Below are positions 12,161 to 23,088 of a stretch of DNA of 64,000 nucleotides, piece after piece. The stretch's first letter is position 1, and each line of letters opens with the position of its first letter. This DNA is from Vigna angularis. Taxonomy: Eukaryota; Streptophyta; Magnoliopsida; Fabales; Fabaceae. The DNA is taken from the NCBI RefSeq assembly GCF_016808095.1, contig NC_068972.1, positions 1,054,001 to 1,118,000 on the forward strand, written 5' to 3'. The notes beneath the pieces are model-generated. The model worked only from the letters and a program-made list of their open reading frames with translations, made no database searches and had not been told where the DNA came from. Made by a program: the position numbers and the translations under genes.

Positions 12161-13520
12161 TAACGCAGAGGAAACCCTAACTCAATGAGTTTGGGAATCA
12201 GAAGAAGAGAGTGTGGTGGAAGCAGTGTTGAGTGATTCAAAAAGAAGCAATCATGATGATTCTTCTAAATTACGTTGCCTCGTTCCAATTGTAATTATTA
12301 TTTTTCATCTTGATTTTAATAGATTAAAAATCTTTATAAATATAAGTGAAAGCACAGGTGCTATAAAAGAAAATAAATAATTTTTTAAAAATTTATTATA
12401 AATCATTTTTAATTTTAAGATAGTTTTTATCATAATGTTGATATTTTTAAGAGAGTAAAAATGTGATATGATAATAATTAAAAAAGGCATATATTATAGA
12501 TGAATTTTAATCGACACGAACAAAAGTAATATTAACAATATATAGAAATCATTACTTATTTTTATTTAAACTAATCACCTATAATCTATTTCAATTTAAT
12601 TTCTATTAATTTTATTTTATTATAATATAATTTGATTAATTTTTTTTAATAATTATTTTATTTTATTTAACATAATTTACACTAAAAATATTTTATTTTA
12701 AATTTTTTCATCAACAACTAATTTACAAGTAATTTTAGGAGATGACAAATTTAGCCACAATTTCATTCTCAATAATCTTCCAATTTGTTTTAACCACGCT
12801 AATATTTGCCTTCTTAGTAGTTATAAGGGTAGAGTAAGAAAATACCCTTTAACATGTGTCCAAAGTGAAAGATGACACGTGCACGATCGATTGCAAGTGA
12901 AAATATTACCTTCACATATGAAAATAGACATCAATATATTTTTTTAAACAGAAATACGAAAACGAATTCGAATAAGATTCCAGTATATGAAAGTTGTCAT
13001 GAAAATTACCATGCATAAAAAAAAATCAAATAAATTTTATAAATTAATTGAAATTTCTATATTTTTTTAATTTACAACAAAACCATACTACACTATTAAC
13101 ACAAGTTCAAAATTTAAATATTCAACAAATCCCTTATATAAAAATTCACAACTTGTATTCAGATATCAGTAATGGACATATTTTGCAATAGTTAGCAACA
13201 TAGTTAACAGAATATCAGCCACTTTTCCACCCACCACCCAAGGTAAAAGAAACAACCAAAGGAGACAGTTTCAATCTCTTTCATCTGCACTATTCAATAT
13301 ATGAATGAATATGAGGGACCAATTGTGTAATATGTCTTTCATTCACACTATCATATATAACAATGAATGAATCAAATATAATCTATGAGGGAACAATTGT
13401 GCAATCCCAATGAGGTTGTTGTTGTTGGCTTTTGATATAGTCCTAAGGACCCATTAAAGGAATGGTTGTTTTGAAAAATCAAAAGAAATGAACTATATGG
13501 TGTGTATGTGAGTGAGGCAA
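12161..13520. other. Intergenic; F-box/LRR promoter and DUF829 3' flank
   Basis: AT-rich, no gene seen. An ABRE/G-box-like core (ACACGTGC) lies at about 12876-12883, roughly 715 bp upstream of the F-box/LRR start. Its function is not demonstrable from sequence alone. Confidence 0.5.
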
Positions 13521-15934
13521 TTAGTGAGATTTACAACGGCTAAGAACACTCTCCTCCAAAAACTGACTGAGTTGAGATGTGTATAATTTTGGGTCATTCC
13601 TGAAGTGGTCAACATGGGGTGAGGACACAAAATTGCATGCCCTCACATCATGTCCAGCCCTACGCTGAGCCTCTACAAACGATTCCACAGAATCAGCAGG
13701 AATAACCCTGTCAGCAGTGCTATACATGTATAACTGTGGACACCTTGGTTGTTTTGATGACAACATGCTCATAACATCAGAGAGCCTCCTGCGTTTGAAC
13801 AAAATCATCATAGTTAGGACCAAAGTTATCATATAGGAACTTAAACAGAATGATTAGTATTTAAAGATATCATATATGTAAACAAATATTGAATCTTTAT
13901 CTATTTGATGTCTAGTCATGTCTTGTGAAATCAAGACCACAAAGACCATAACGTTTCTCTATGGAATGTTCTCCTATTCCCAAAAATCACACACATACAA
14001 CTTTCTAGCAATGAAATTTGTTAAAATCTTGAGTGTATAATGTTAAATTTTAAGGGGATTGTAATTTGCAAGATATCACTTTTTCTAGAGAACCAACCGA
14101 AGCAATTCATATTCAAGTTCAACTCCAGAAATTCAACAATGATACAATCGTGTGTACTAATTTATATACTCCTGTTTTAGGACATTTGTATCTCTAAATT
14201 GTCATCAAATACGATCATATTCCTCAACCATTATATTGTTGTGACAGTTTTTGATCAACAATGGTCGAATACGCACATAAAATAGCCATTTTCAGGAATA
14301 AAAACAAGCAAAACTTGGGATGAAATATGAACATTTTTATAAAAACAATCAATTAGAAGAACAATTTGGGTCATTCTTTACCTATTTATCGAAGGAAGAT
14401 CCAGAATGATCCCAAAAAATTTCTTCAGAATTAGTTGCAAAGCTGCTTCTGTTACCGCAGGTTTGAGTCCTAAATCATCTTCGCTGCCAATGGATACTTT
14501 AATGCCAGATTCATCAGAAAACACACGTCTTTTTGTTGCAACACTATTTTTTTTCAGAAATGCTGCAGAGAAACCTGAGGCCCACACCTGTAACGGTAAT
14601 CAGATATTTAAAATCATATCTCCGAATTTTGCATAAGCCTCAACATTCCTAAAATCAGGTATCAGTTTAGTCATTTTAACATAAAAAGTTTCTTAAGGGC
14701 TTAAAAATAACTGATATTAGCATAACTTCATTCTTTTCTATTTAATTATCCCCACACCAAGAATAAAGGCCAAATAAAACTGAAAAAGTCAAAGATCTCA
14801 ACCAAATGTTGCCTCAATTCCTTAGATGTAAAATCAAGCACAATACCCAAGACCAAGTTCTCAATTGATCAATCTATTGCAACCCAAGAAGGCAACTTAA
14901 TTGATAATTTTGACAGTGTATAGGATAGCAGTGTACAGACATCGTAGCAAATGATAACACGAAATATACACAACAGCTACGTTCATCAAGTTTCACAAGG
15001 GATAAGAATTTACCTGTGGGTCAGGATACGCAACAGGTGCAGAGTCTACAATGCATCCCTTAATTCTTTCCATGACATTTGGAGTTTGCTTCTGAAAATG
15101 TTCAAGAATAACACCATATCTGCAACAATGAATACCAAACCAATGAAGAAACACAACAGAAGAACACTGTAAAATTCGATGCTTGCAAATTACACATTCC
15201 ACTCACGTTAACCATCCAGTGTTGCTGAAAGTATGAAAGACGAGATTCTTTCCATTTTCCCCTTCCAACCAGTCAGCCAAGTGGTCGACAAGCAGTTGAA
15301 CATTTTCCTCAGCCTTCCCTCCCGGACGATAGCTCAGGATCTCACCCATTGAAAGTGTAAACGTAATGACATGAAACCCCCTTGAAGTGTACCACTCCGC
15401 ATACTTTTTCAAGTGTTTCTGCCTTGCTCCCAACCATCCCAGCAACACCACCACTGTCCTTGACTTTGTCAATGAACAACTTGAATCACATAAAGCATTC
15501 GGGTCGGGCAAATGCCATTTATACATGCCCTCAGAAGTTGAATTGGAGGCACCATCTGAACGTGTAGCAGGCCTTGACACTTTGCGCAAATCAGCCGAAT
15601 GATAATAATTCAGAAGAAGTGGTGACGAGAAAACTGAAGAATGGTGCAAATTTGAAACGCAATTGTGACCCAAACTTGGCACACGGAACTGAACATTGGG
15701 CACAGGAACCGGAATTCGGGTCACAAAAGAGAGGTTAGCAAGTTTTGAATCCGAAATATGAGAAACCCACAATGAATCTGATTCTTGTGCGTTGCTACAA
15801 GATGTAGAGGTAGAACCATCAAGTGATGATCCACCGAACGGCAATTTATCAGAGACATCAGCAGAGAAAGAAGCAACAGCAACCGCAGCCGCCGCCACAA
15901 GAGGTCTTTGAATGGCACCAGAAAACGAACTCAT
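13521..15934 (-). CDS. DUF829 / TMEM53-like alpha/beta hydrolase
   Basis: Four minus-strand exons: 15934-15207, 15119-15014, 14587-14382 and 13788-13521. All introns are GT-AG and the phases close to 435 aa. The family (Pfam DUF829, related to transmembrane protein 53) has an alpha/beta hydrolase fold, and its substrates in plants are not established. The first ~160 residues are Ser/Ala-rich and variable, possibly an organelle-targeting leader. The conserved part starts at TVVVLLGWLGARQKHLKKYA. A nucleophile-elbow-like serine is in FHTFSNTGW (S237), an acidic residue in YSTADRVIP (D373) and histidines in SSPHVDHF (H405/H408), consistent with a triad. I chose the ATG at 15934; an in-frame upstream TTG at 15952 is not a plausible start. 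Confidence 0.9.
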
Positions 15935-16543
15935 TGCAGAAACCCAACTCAACTCAACCCAGAGAAAAAGCTTATGAAACCTAAATCATAACCCTGATAA
16001 GTAGCGAGCAACCCTGTCTTATCTGCAATCAAAATCCCCGACCCAATGTAGGAATTGCGAGTAATTACCAATTTTTAGAGGAAAGAACAATGCTTTAAGG
16101 AAAACAAAGAGAAATCAGAAAGGAAGAATAAGAAGGGTTGGTGGGGCTGGCACCCAATTGGCAGGAGAAAGAAAAAACGTGCACCGCAGAAATCACACGT
16201 AGAAAATACGCGTGGGAATAATAAGAACACAAAAATACGTGAATAATAGGAAAAAAAAGGTAGGGTAGGGTATATAGAAAAGGGATATTCGATTGCAAAA
16301 AAGTTTATTCCTTTCAAATTCTACCTGAAAGAAGCTGGAAACGTATGAATGAACCGGGCTGTCAACGTCGTCGTTTAGACAGCCCAATTCGATCGGAAGT
16401 GTGAACACGCCCACCCAGAAGCTTTCTTTTGGCGAATTGGGTATCCTACAATTTAATTTCAAACTTCTTCGTAACCTAAAGATTCCATATTTAAAATCAA
16501 AATAACTGTGACCGTGATGACGAATGCATCATCCAGATTAAGC

Positions 16544-16549
16544 CACGTG
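16544..16549. promoter_or_regulatory. G-box (CACGTG) upstream of DUF829 gene
   Basis: A palindromic G-box within GCCACGTGGC, the strongest bZIP/bHLH-type core, about 610 bp upstream of the DUF829 ATG. Binding is inference; such hexamers also occur by chance. Confidence 0.35.
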
Positions 16550-16920
16550 GCGGACTGTCACTAGATGAAATCCACCTCCAAGAAAACCGGAAATAGGTAT
16601 TGTTAATGTGAAAGGACTTTTCTGCCCCTATATGTTGTAAATCTAACTGGAATATTGGTTTAACTGATATAACGGTTAGTCAAAATAAGTGTCTATTCCT
16701 GAGATAAGATTGAAGAAAAATTCAAAATTGAGAATCTGGCTTTAACAAAAAAGAGATGTCTGTGCAGAAAGGAATAAAAAAAAGGTAAAGTAACATTGAC
16801 TTCAACGACAACCTTTATTTCCTTTCATGAATTAACATGTTTTGATTTTATAATCAAAGGTGAGAGTAGTCAAATTTCAAAGCGAGTTTAGCTGTCTAAT
16901 GCCAATTCAAGAAAGTTGCC

Positions 16921-16994
16921 TTGACATGATTTTTTCATTTTACACGGGGACAAAATCAAAACATAACAAAAAGATGTAAAAGATGTTATTAAAA

Positions 16995-17058
<64 letters not shown>

Positions 17059-18057
17059 TTCTATCAATTATAATTAATTATTGTTTTTAAATATATTTAT
17101 ACATAATATTCTTATATCTAACATACAGGTAGATATAAAAATAAAATAAAGATATTATATAATTCATATAATAATTTATATTTTAGTTCTTGGCACGTGT
17201 CTTGTGGTTATACATTTGGATAACAGCAATTTCAGTAGTGTGGATTATATGCTTTGAATTATTAAATTTGTGATATTTTATTTTAGTATAATTACCTGTT
17301 AAATAAATGTTACAAAAATAAATAATTTTTATAATTTAATTATAAATATTTTTATTGTGTAAATAATCTTTTTATTGTGAAAAATAATTCAAATTTTAAA
17401 AATTAATTATTAAATAGACAAAATTGAAAAATAATTTTTTTATTATTAATCAAACATAATCACATTCTTATATAATTGGATAATATTGTCACAATAATAT
17501 AAAGATATGTTTCTCTATATTTATTAAATCAGTAGAAAAATATAATTTTCTTTAACTTTAATTCAAATTTAAAGTAAATCTAGTTTTTATCAAAATTTTA
17601 TAATCACAAAATCAATCAAAATAAATCCATATTATATAATTAATACAGTTATATAATAAAACTCAAAAACAATAAATAAATACTCTTATATAATTAATAG
17701 CTTATAATTTATCATTGAGTTATGTATATATGTATTAATGAGATAATAATTATTCATTCAATCTTTAAATTATATATGCATTAATAAGGTAATAATTAAT
17801 GAGATAATAATTAATGATATAAATTATTTTTTCAATAAGTATGGTATGAAGCTTGCAATTTTTCTTGATCTGATTATTCTGTCCTCTACCTTTGACTGTT
17901 GTTTATTTGATCAATTTATAAGTTGCATGTCTAGTTTGATTAATTTTGGGTAAAAACTTAACTTTTAAATGGATTTGACATTGTTTTTTCATTTTACAAA
18001 GAGACAAAATAAAAAATGAAATATCCAAAACATAATAAAAATATGTAAAAGATGTTA
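16921..18057. repeat. Pair of ~70-90 bp direct repeats about 1.05 kb apart
   Basis: Copies at about 16921-16991 and 17968-18057 share TTTTTTCATTTTACA, then GACAAAAT, CATAA and ATGTAAAAGATGTTA blocks in the same order and orientation. The downstream copy has an extra ~12 bp in the middle. Between them lies AT-rich DNA with a dinucleotide microsatellite and no gene. This could be a degraded element with short direct terminal repeats or a local duplication. Confidence 0.6.
17003..17056. repeat. (AT)n microsatellite
   Basis: About 27 uninterrupted AT units directly after a poly-A run. Confidence 0.9.
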
Positions 18058-18825
18058 ATCAATACGAAGTATAATACCAACATTACTAATGCTAAAGTTA
18101 GTAATATTACTACAAATAATATTAGTATTAATAATATTTAATAATAAAAATATACAGTTGAGTTCTAAAATGGAAAATTATAGTTTTAGAATGATTTCAT
18201 TTGAAAATCATTTTAATAATATAATAATACGTACTAAAATTTCAAATTAAAAAATCTGATTAAAATATTAATATTCTAAGTGATACAGTGTTATTTTATC
18301 TCTATAGTGTCCGTGTATTACGTCCTCCTATAAAAAAAATCATACAATTTACCCCACAAACTTAGAATGAGTTATCGTCCTTTCACCCTTATAGGTGATT
18401 TGTCTTTTCAACCTCAACCTCAATCCCTGTCTTAGTATCAATGCTTGAAAGTGAAAATTAGAGCATACCAAGTTCATTCTTTCCTACTTTTATTACACTA
18501 TTTTATCCCATCTAAATAACCCCTTAATAGCTTTTTACACCAATCATAAATTATAATTATATTAAATTTGAAGTAAAGACATTTGACCAGAAACCTTGTA
18601 ATTTTTGGTAGAAGAAATTTGAACTGAAACCTAGACCAATAACCAAAATTTGACAATGTTTACCAAGAGCCATGAAAGTTGAGTAATTGAAACGTACTAA
18701 AAACTATCCCCAACATTCATGCCTCCCATAACTAGGAAGCCATGTATAGAGTTTACGCTGGTGCAGAAAACTATATGAAGAATAATAGCATTTTCGTATT
18801 GTTTGCAATGGAAATTAAACCATCA

Positions 18826-19820
18826 TTATGTCCACCAGTACTCTCCACTTTTTCCACCAGATTTATGCTTAAGTCTTATATCTGTAATAGCTATATCTTT
18901 TGAAGCAGCCTTACACATATCATACACTGTTAAGCCCGCAATAGACACAGCCGTCATCGCTTCCATCTCAACCCCGGTTTTACCTGTTGATGCAGCTTCC
19001 CCTTCTATTGTTACACTGAAGTCCTCGTGATTTAATCTCAAATCCACTTGCACATGTGAAAGGTTTATGTTATGGCACAAAGGGATAAGATTGCTAGTTT
19101 GCTTTGCTGCAGTTATGCCGGCAATTTTTGCCACGGTAAGCACATCTCCTTTCACCATTTGATTGGCCACGACTAAGTCAAACACCTTCTTCCCAAGAAT
19201 TACCTTGCATACAGCAGTGGCATTTCTTTTACTACTTTCTTTTGGAGACACGTCTACCATTTGAGCTTCCCCCGATTTACTAGTATGAGTCAATTGAAAA
19301 GAACTGTCACTAATGTTTGGAGCTGGCAGTTGGGCTTCATTGTTCAAATTGTTTGCAGAGCTAGCGAGTCCATTTGCAGGAGGATCACCAAATACCGATT
19401 CCATTTCCTGAAATAAAATAAGCAATTTACATGAATCACATTAACTTCACCAACATTTCTATGTACTGTTGGAGAAAAACCTCCAGAGTAGATACTAATT
19501 AGTAAAGTAGAAATCATAAAAAATTGGTTAGATTTTAATGACTTCACCGCTTCTTAATACAATATTTAACAAGTGAACTTAAACTCTTCGCATTGTGATA
19601 GACTGTTAGGTCAATGAGTGCTCTGTAGTTATTAAGACAACTTATGTAGATGGTTGTGCCAAAAACAGAAAAGACACTGAATTTAATTCTAGTAGAATGC
19701 AGCAAAGAAAAACTTTACCTTGTTGAGTTCCTGAATAGCACTTTCATAGCTATGGTTTACAGAGGAGCTGAACATGCGCCTTGACTGTGGACATGCAGCA
19801 ACAATTCTTCGAAGCAGCAT
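18826..19820 (-). CDS. CNX3: CNX3, cyclic pyranopterin monophosphate synthase (MoaC)
   Basis: Two coding exons: 19820-19719 and 19407-18826, phase 0, giving 227 aa. With CNX2 it converts GTP to cyclic pyranopterin monophosphate, the first step of molybdenum cofactor synthesis, in mitochondria. The first exon encodes a short basic, Ser/Arg-rich leader (MLLRRIVAACPQSRRMFSSS) typical of a mitochondrial presequence. The MoaC core is complete: MVDVSPKESSKRNATA, LIPLCHNINLSHVQVD (PLCH at 143-146), TGKTGVEMEAMTAVSIAGLT (175-194) and a terminal KSGGKSGEYWW. A splice acceptor just upstream of the ATG (about 19862) suggests an intron in the 5' UTR, with the first non-coding exon perhaps near 21290. Identification is secure. 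Confidence 0.96.
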
Positions 19821-21783
19821 CTTACACAGATCCTACTACTACTGCTATTTACTCTACAGCTGCAAAAAAATAAAAATAAAAAAAATAATTAAAGTATAAT
19901 AGGGATACAAAACAAAGGAATGTCATCATCATTTATAATTTAGTTGAATTACTAACAGCCTAGGGTGAGTTCTACTCTAGCACTGACTTTCCTACTTAAG
20001 TTGAAGCTTTGGCAATAAGAGAGTACCAAGAAAATGATGACAATATAAGTCCATACATAAATTTGGTTGGAAAGGTTCGTTCAAATCTTCAAGTTTCAAC
20101 TTATTAAGGAAGATATCGTGCTTTGGTAATTTCTGCAATGTATTCATGATGCACTACTTATAATTATCTGCTGCAATGGACAAGTCTCAAAATTCTCAGG
20201 ACATCAAAATCTCCACACTATTTTTACAATTTGCAGTTTTTAGTGAAGAAAGATATACAGGGTATATTCAAATGTGCTTTTCTTTGTCTAAAAAATTAAT
20301 GTGTAAGAATGACGTAGGATTTTATGTGTAAATATCATTACTTTTCAAAGTAGTTTTTTCAACTGCAATCTATTTGTATTAAAATTGAAATGCCACAAAA
20401 GTAAACTTCTCACTTTCGTTGTAGAAAAGCAGAAACAAGTAGAAGTCAAGACTTAACCAAGAATTCAGGCAAAAGAATTCAAAATGAGGGAAGTTAAAAT
20501 TTCTTCAAATAAAAAGTCTTGTTACAAATCGTAGTTTCAGACAAAAAGATCATTAATCTGCCATTGTACTTTTCAATTCCACACACTGAAATTTCTACAC
20601 TAGATGAAAAATAAAAAATCTGACTTGAGTGATTATACAATATACATACTGGCAACAAAGTGGAAGTTGAAAATTCCAAAAATTTATCACACAATCTGAC
20701 TAAATACTTTCACGAGTAGAAAACTAGTAACATTTCGTTTAAGAAACACAGGTTCAACTACCTCAGAGGGCAAACTTCAACTCCGATTATAGGAAGTAAG
20801 AACTCAAAGGAACACAATTTACTTGCCTAGTTGCTGAAACATATAGTAGCAATGGAGCTACATACGGGATATAATAGTAATTGTAATGCATCACAAAATA
20901 TAGAAATGGCTTTGTTAGAATTTAGCCTGTTTGTTTTTGCAAAGAATCAGTGTATGATTATGATCGAACCACATTAACCTCGTTTCGTAATTCATCCATA
21001 GAACGATACAAAAAACTGCGTTTTGAAAAAAATTGACGATAGGGAGTGGAAGTGGATGAAAACGAAACCCACCTGCGAATGATGTTGATAAATTAAAACC
21101 AAACTAACAAGAGGAATTAGTATTTAACTGCAGCTCAATCAAATTGAAATGAAATTAAATTAGAAACGCAGAACCATAATTTGGCCTAATTTACCATGAT
21201 GATTGTTCAAGAATCTTACGTAATTCCCCAATTTCTAACCCTAATTCCAAAATTACAACCACATGGAGGAATTATTGACAAACCTGTTGACGACGAAATG
21301 GAGACGCCGAGGAGAACGTCCCTAAGGGTTGGGTCTCCACCAACGCTAACGTTACCGCGTTTCACCCACCTGCCAAACTTTGCTCTCAAGATGTCCAGCA
21401 GAACGCGCTCGATCTACGAGTCCGTGAGTCGGAGAAAGCTTAGGGAAATGTCGGTGACGAAGTGAAGGTGACGGACATCGTGACTATCAGCAAAGGTGGT
21501 AGTGGGAACCTTCGCTTCCTTCGCTCTACATGAAACGGGTTCAAGAATATGACCCGGCCCGTCTCTATTTGATTGGGTTCAAGAACAAGATAAATAAATA
21601 CTAACTTAATTAAGGATTTACTGAATAAATGCGCATAAACTGTTTAAAATATTGTATCGAAATTATTTTTACAAACACATTCTATAAATATTTTTGAATA
21701 CTTACAAAAAATAGTCGGTTTTTTTTCAGAAACGGTGTGCGATAATGCATGATAAAAGACTTTTTTGTTGTTGTAAAATAAAT
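19821..21783. other. CNX3 5' UTR intron and promoter region
   Basis: No coding gene seen. On the minus strand the bases just upstream of the CNX3 ATG form a short non-coding exon preceded by TGCAG (about 19862-19866). A donor-like CAACAG|GTTTGT lies near 21285, so most of this stretch is probably one 5' UTR intron, followed by the promoter up to about 21500. This is inference. Confidence 0.4.
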
Positions 21784-22076
21784 GTTTAATAGATTCGGAG
21801 TTCCTTATATTTACGGGTTCGTTTCAATTGAGTCCTCTAATTTTGAAAGTGATCAATTAGATCCTAATTTGGTAAATATAATTCAATAGGATTTCTGTTA
21901 AATACAGTTAACTCTGTTAATTTTGTTATGAAATAGCAAGTTGAGCTGGCATCTATAAGCGAAGTTTCTCGTCAGCAACCTTTCTCTGAATGCGGAGGCC
22001 AACCTGACCTCCTTTGCCGTCTCTGCCGCCCCCTGCGGCCACTGCCGCCAATTCCTCCAGGAACTCCGCCGCCCTC
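21784..22076 (+). repeat. Left terminal inverted repeat of the Pack-MULE
   Basis: Inverted counterpart of about 22770-23088. The outer ~160 bp are non-coding. From 21965 the repeat is cytidine deaminase coding sequence. Shared landmarks include AGTTAACTCT near 21905 and CTGAATGCGGAGGCCAACCT near 21987. Confidence 0.85.
21965..22076 (+). pseudogene. Cytidine deaminase fragment, left arm
   Basis: In the plus-strand frame starting at 21965 the arm reads FLVSNLSLNAEANLTSFAVS, then AAPCGHCRQFLQEL. This is the region of plant cytidine deaminase around the second zinc motif (PCGHC intact). The upstream HAEQ zinc/catalytic part is missing: sequence before it has decayed into a deletion and then MULE TIR. 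It is about 37 residues out of a ~300 aa enzyme, so non-functional. The orientation is opposite to the right-arm copy. Confidence 0.8.
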
Positions 22077-22287
22077 GTTGCTCCAGTTCCAACCATAATA
22101 TTTAAACCACGATTTTCGAACCTATTAAATCTTAAATATGCAAGTGCAACCTTGGAAGCCAACTCCAGAAAACTAAAACACAATCTAAACAAAAAAAAAA
22201 AGCAAAAAAAAAAAGAGGGAAGAAGAATGGGATGAAGCTGGAAATCGAAATCTTGCAGGGCAAAGAGAAGGCATTGACATTTGAAAG

Positions 22288-22622
22288 ATGGAGCAACGAA
22301 ACCCTTCCCCGTCGCCGTCACCCGTTCGAGTCCTCATTCGCCCTCCGATGGCGTGGTGGTTGTCAGCTTCATCGCGCGACGGCATGACGATTTCGCTCAG
22401 CTCCTTGACCGTGTCATCGACTCCAACGTCTTTGCCTCCGGAAATCTCGACGCCCCGTTCCTCGTCGACGATGAGGAGGTGAGGGAGTGGTTCGAGCGGA
22501 GAAGAATCAGCTACTTTCACGACCATGAGAGAGGGATTTTGTTCCTTCAGTTCTCTTCCACTCGCTGTCCCGCAATTCACACGGCTGCGGACGTTGCGAC
22601 TCCGGGATTTGATTCTTCCGTC
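22288..22622 (+). pseudogene. SMG8-like gene 5' fragment captured by the Pack-MULE
   Basis: An ATG at 22288 opens MEQRNPSPSPSPVRVLIRPP. A frame change at about 22340-22350 then leads into SDGVVVVSFIARRHDD, FASGNLDAPFLVDDEEVREW and FERRRISYFHDHERGILFLQ, ending near GFDSSV at about 22622. This agrees with the N-terminus of plant SMG8, a regulator of SMG1 kinase in nonsense-mediated decay, as I remember it. The normally longer Pro/Ser linker is deleted with loss of frame. About 200 bp of AT/purine-rich sequence upstream (22083-22287) may be the captured 5' UTR or promoter. The SMG8 name is from memory and less certain than the cytidine deaminase call. Confidence 0.6.
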
Positions 22623-22624
22623 AC

Positions 22625-22894
22625 GGGAAGAGTTAAGGCGTTGTGGTGGGTTTCCAAGAGAAGGGGAGTGCCATGGGAGAGGAGGTCGTGGGGGCCAAAT
22701 TGGTGAGGGAGGAAGTGAGAGAGAGGGGTGAATTGCGGCGTGTCATCGGAGGTAATCAGGATATTCACGTCGGAGGCAGCGCAGAGTTCCTGGAGGAATT
22801 GACGGCAGTGGCTGCAGGGGGCGGTGGAGACGGAGAAGGAGGTCAGGTTGGCCTCCGCATTCAGAGAGAGGTTGCTGATGAGGAACTGCTCCGC
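22625..22894 (-). pseudogene. Cytidine deaminase fragment, right arm
   Basis: The minus-strand frame from 22894 is open for about 90 codons: AEQFLISNLSLNAEANL, TSFSVSTAPCSHCRQFLQEL, CAASDVNILITSDDTPQFTP, LSHFLPHQFGPHDLL and LLLETHHNALTLP. This matches the central part of plant cytidine deaminase, and the copy extends further than the left-arm piece. The HAEQ motif has lost its histidine and the second zinc motif is PCSHC rather than PCGHC, so even if translated it would be inactive. It runs head-on into the SMG8-like fragment at about 22624. Confidence 0.85.
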
Positions 22895-23088
22895 CTATAG
22901 ATGCCAGCCACCTGGATGCCTCAGGAGCTTGCCACTTCGTAACAAAGTTAATAGAGTTAACTGCATTTAATCGGACATCCTATTATTGAATCACATTTAT
23001 CAAATTAGACTTAATTGATCATTTTTAAAATTGAAAGAATCAGTTGAAACGAATCCCAAAATATAAGGACCTCCGAACCTATTAAACC
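22770..23088 (-). repeat. Right terminal inverted repeat of the Pack-MULE
   Basis: Reverse complement counterpart of 21784-22076, slightly longer because of a ~20 bp insertion near 22900-22920 and small indels. Confidence 0.85.

Larger units (their letters stand above)
15935..18825. other. Intergenic between DUF829 and CNX3 genes
   Basis: No gene supported. The first ~500 bp hold the presumed DUF829 promoter and 5' UTR. The remainder is AT-rich with a long (AT)n tract (17003-17056) and a pair of similar segments at about 16921-16991 and 17968-18057. The part nearest 18825 should be the CNX3 3' UTR. Confidence 0.55.
21784..23088. mobile_element. Pack-MULE carrying cytidine deaminase and SMG8-like gene fragments
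   Basis: The element is flanked by a perfect 10-bp duplication, TAAAATAAAT, at 21774-21783 and 23089-23098 (it can also be read as 9 bp). Mutator-like elements make 9-11 bp duplications. The ends are inverted copies beginning GTTTAATAG[A/G]TTCGG, and inverted similarity of roughly 75-85% continues inwards for about 290 bp on each side (to about 22076 on the left and 22770 on the right). No transposase is present. The inner part of both arms is a piece of a cytidine deaminase gene, and the centre holds the 5' end of an SMG8-like gene, so the element has acquired at least two unrelated host genes. Assignment to MULE rests on the duplication length and long TIRs; the terminal motif itself I cannot match to a named family. 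Confidence 0.82.

Noticed and set aside
15935..15952. Upstream TTG in frame with the DUF829 gene as start
   Set aside because: Plant nuclear genes start at ATG; the ATG at 15934 is the first suitable codon.
22014..22321. Frames encoding FLEELAAVAAGGG-type peptides in both Pack-MULE arms
   Set aside because: These are the antisense reading of cytidine deaminase coding sequence; the sense reading gives the recognisable PCGHC protein.
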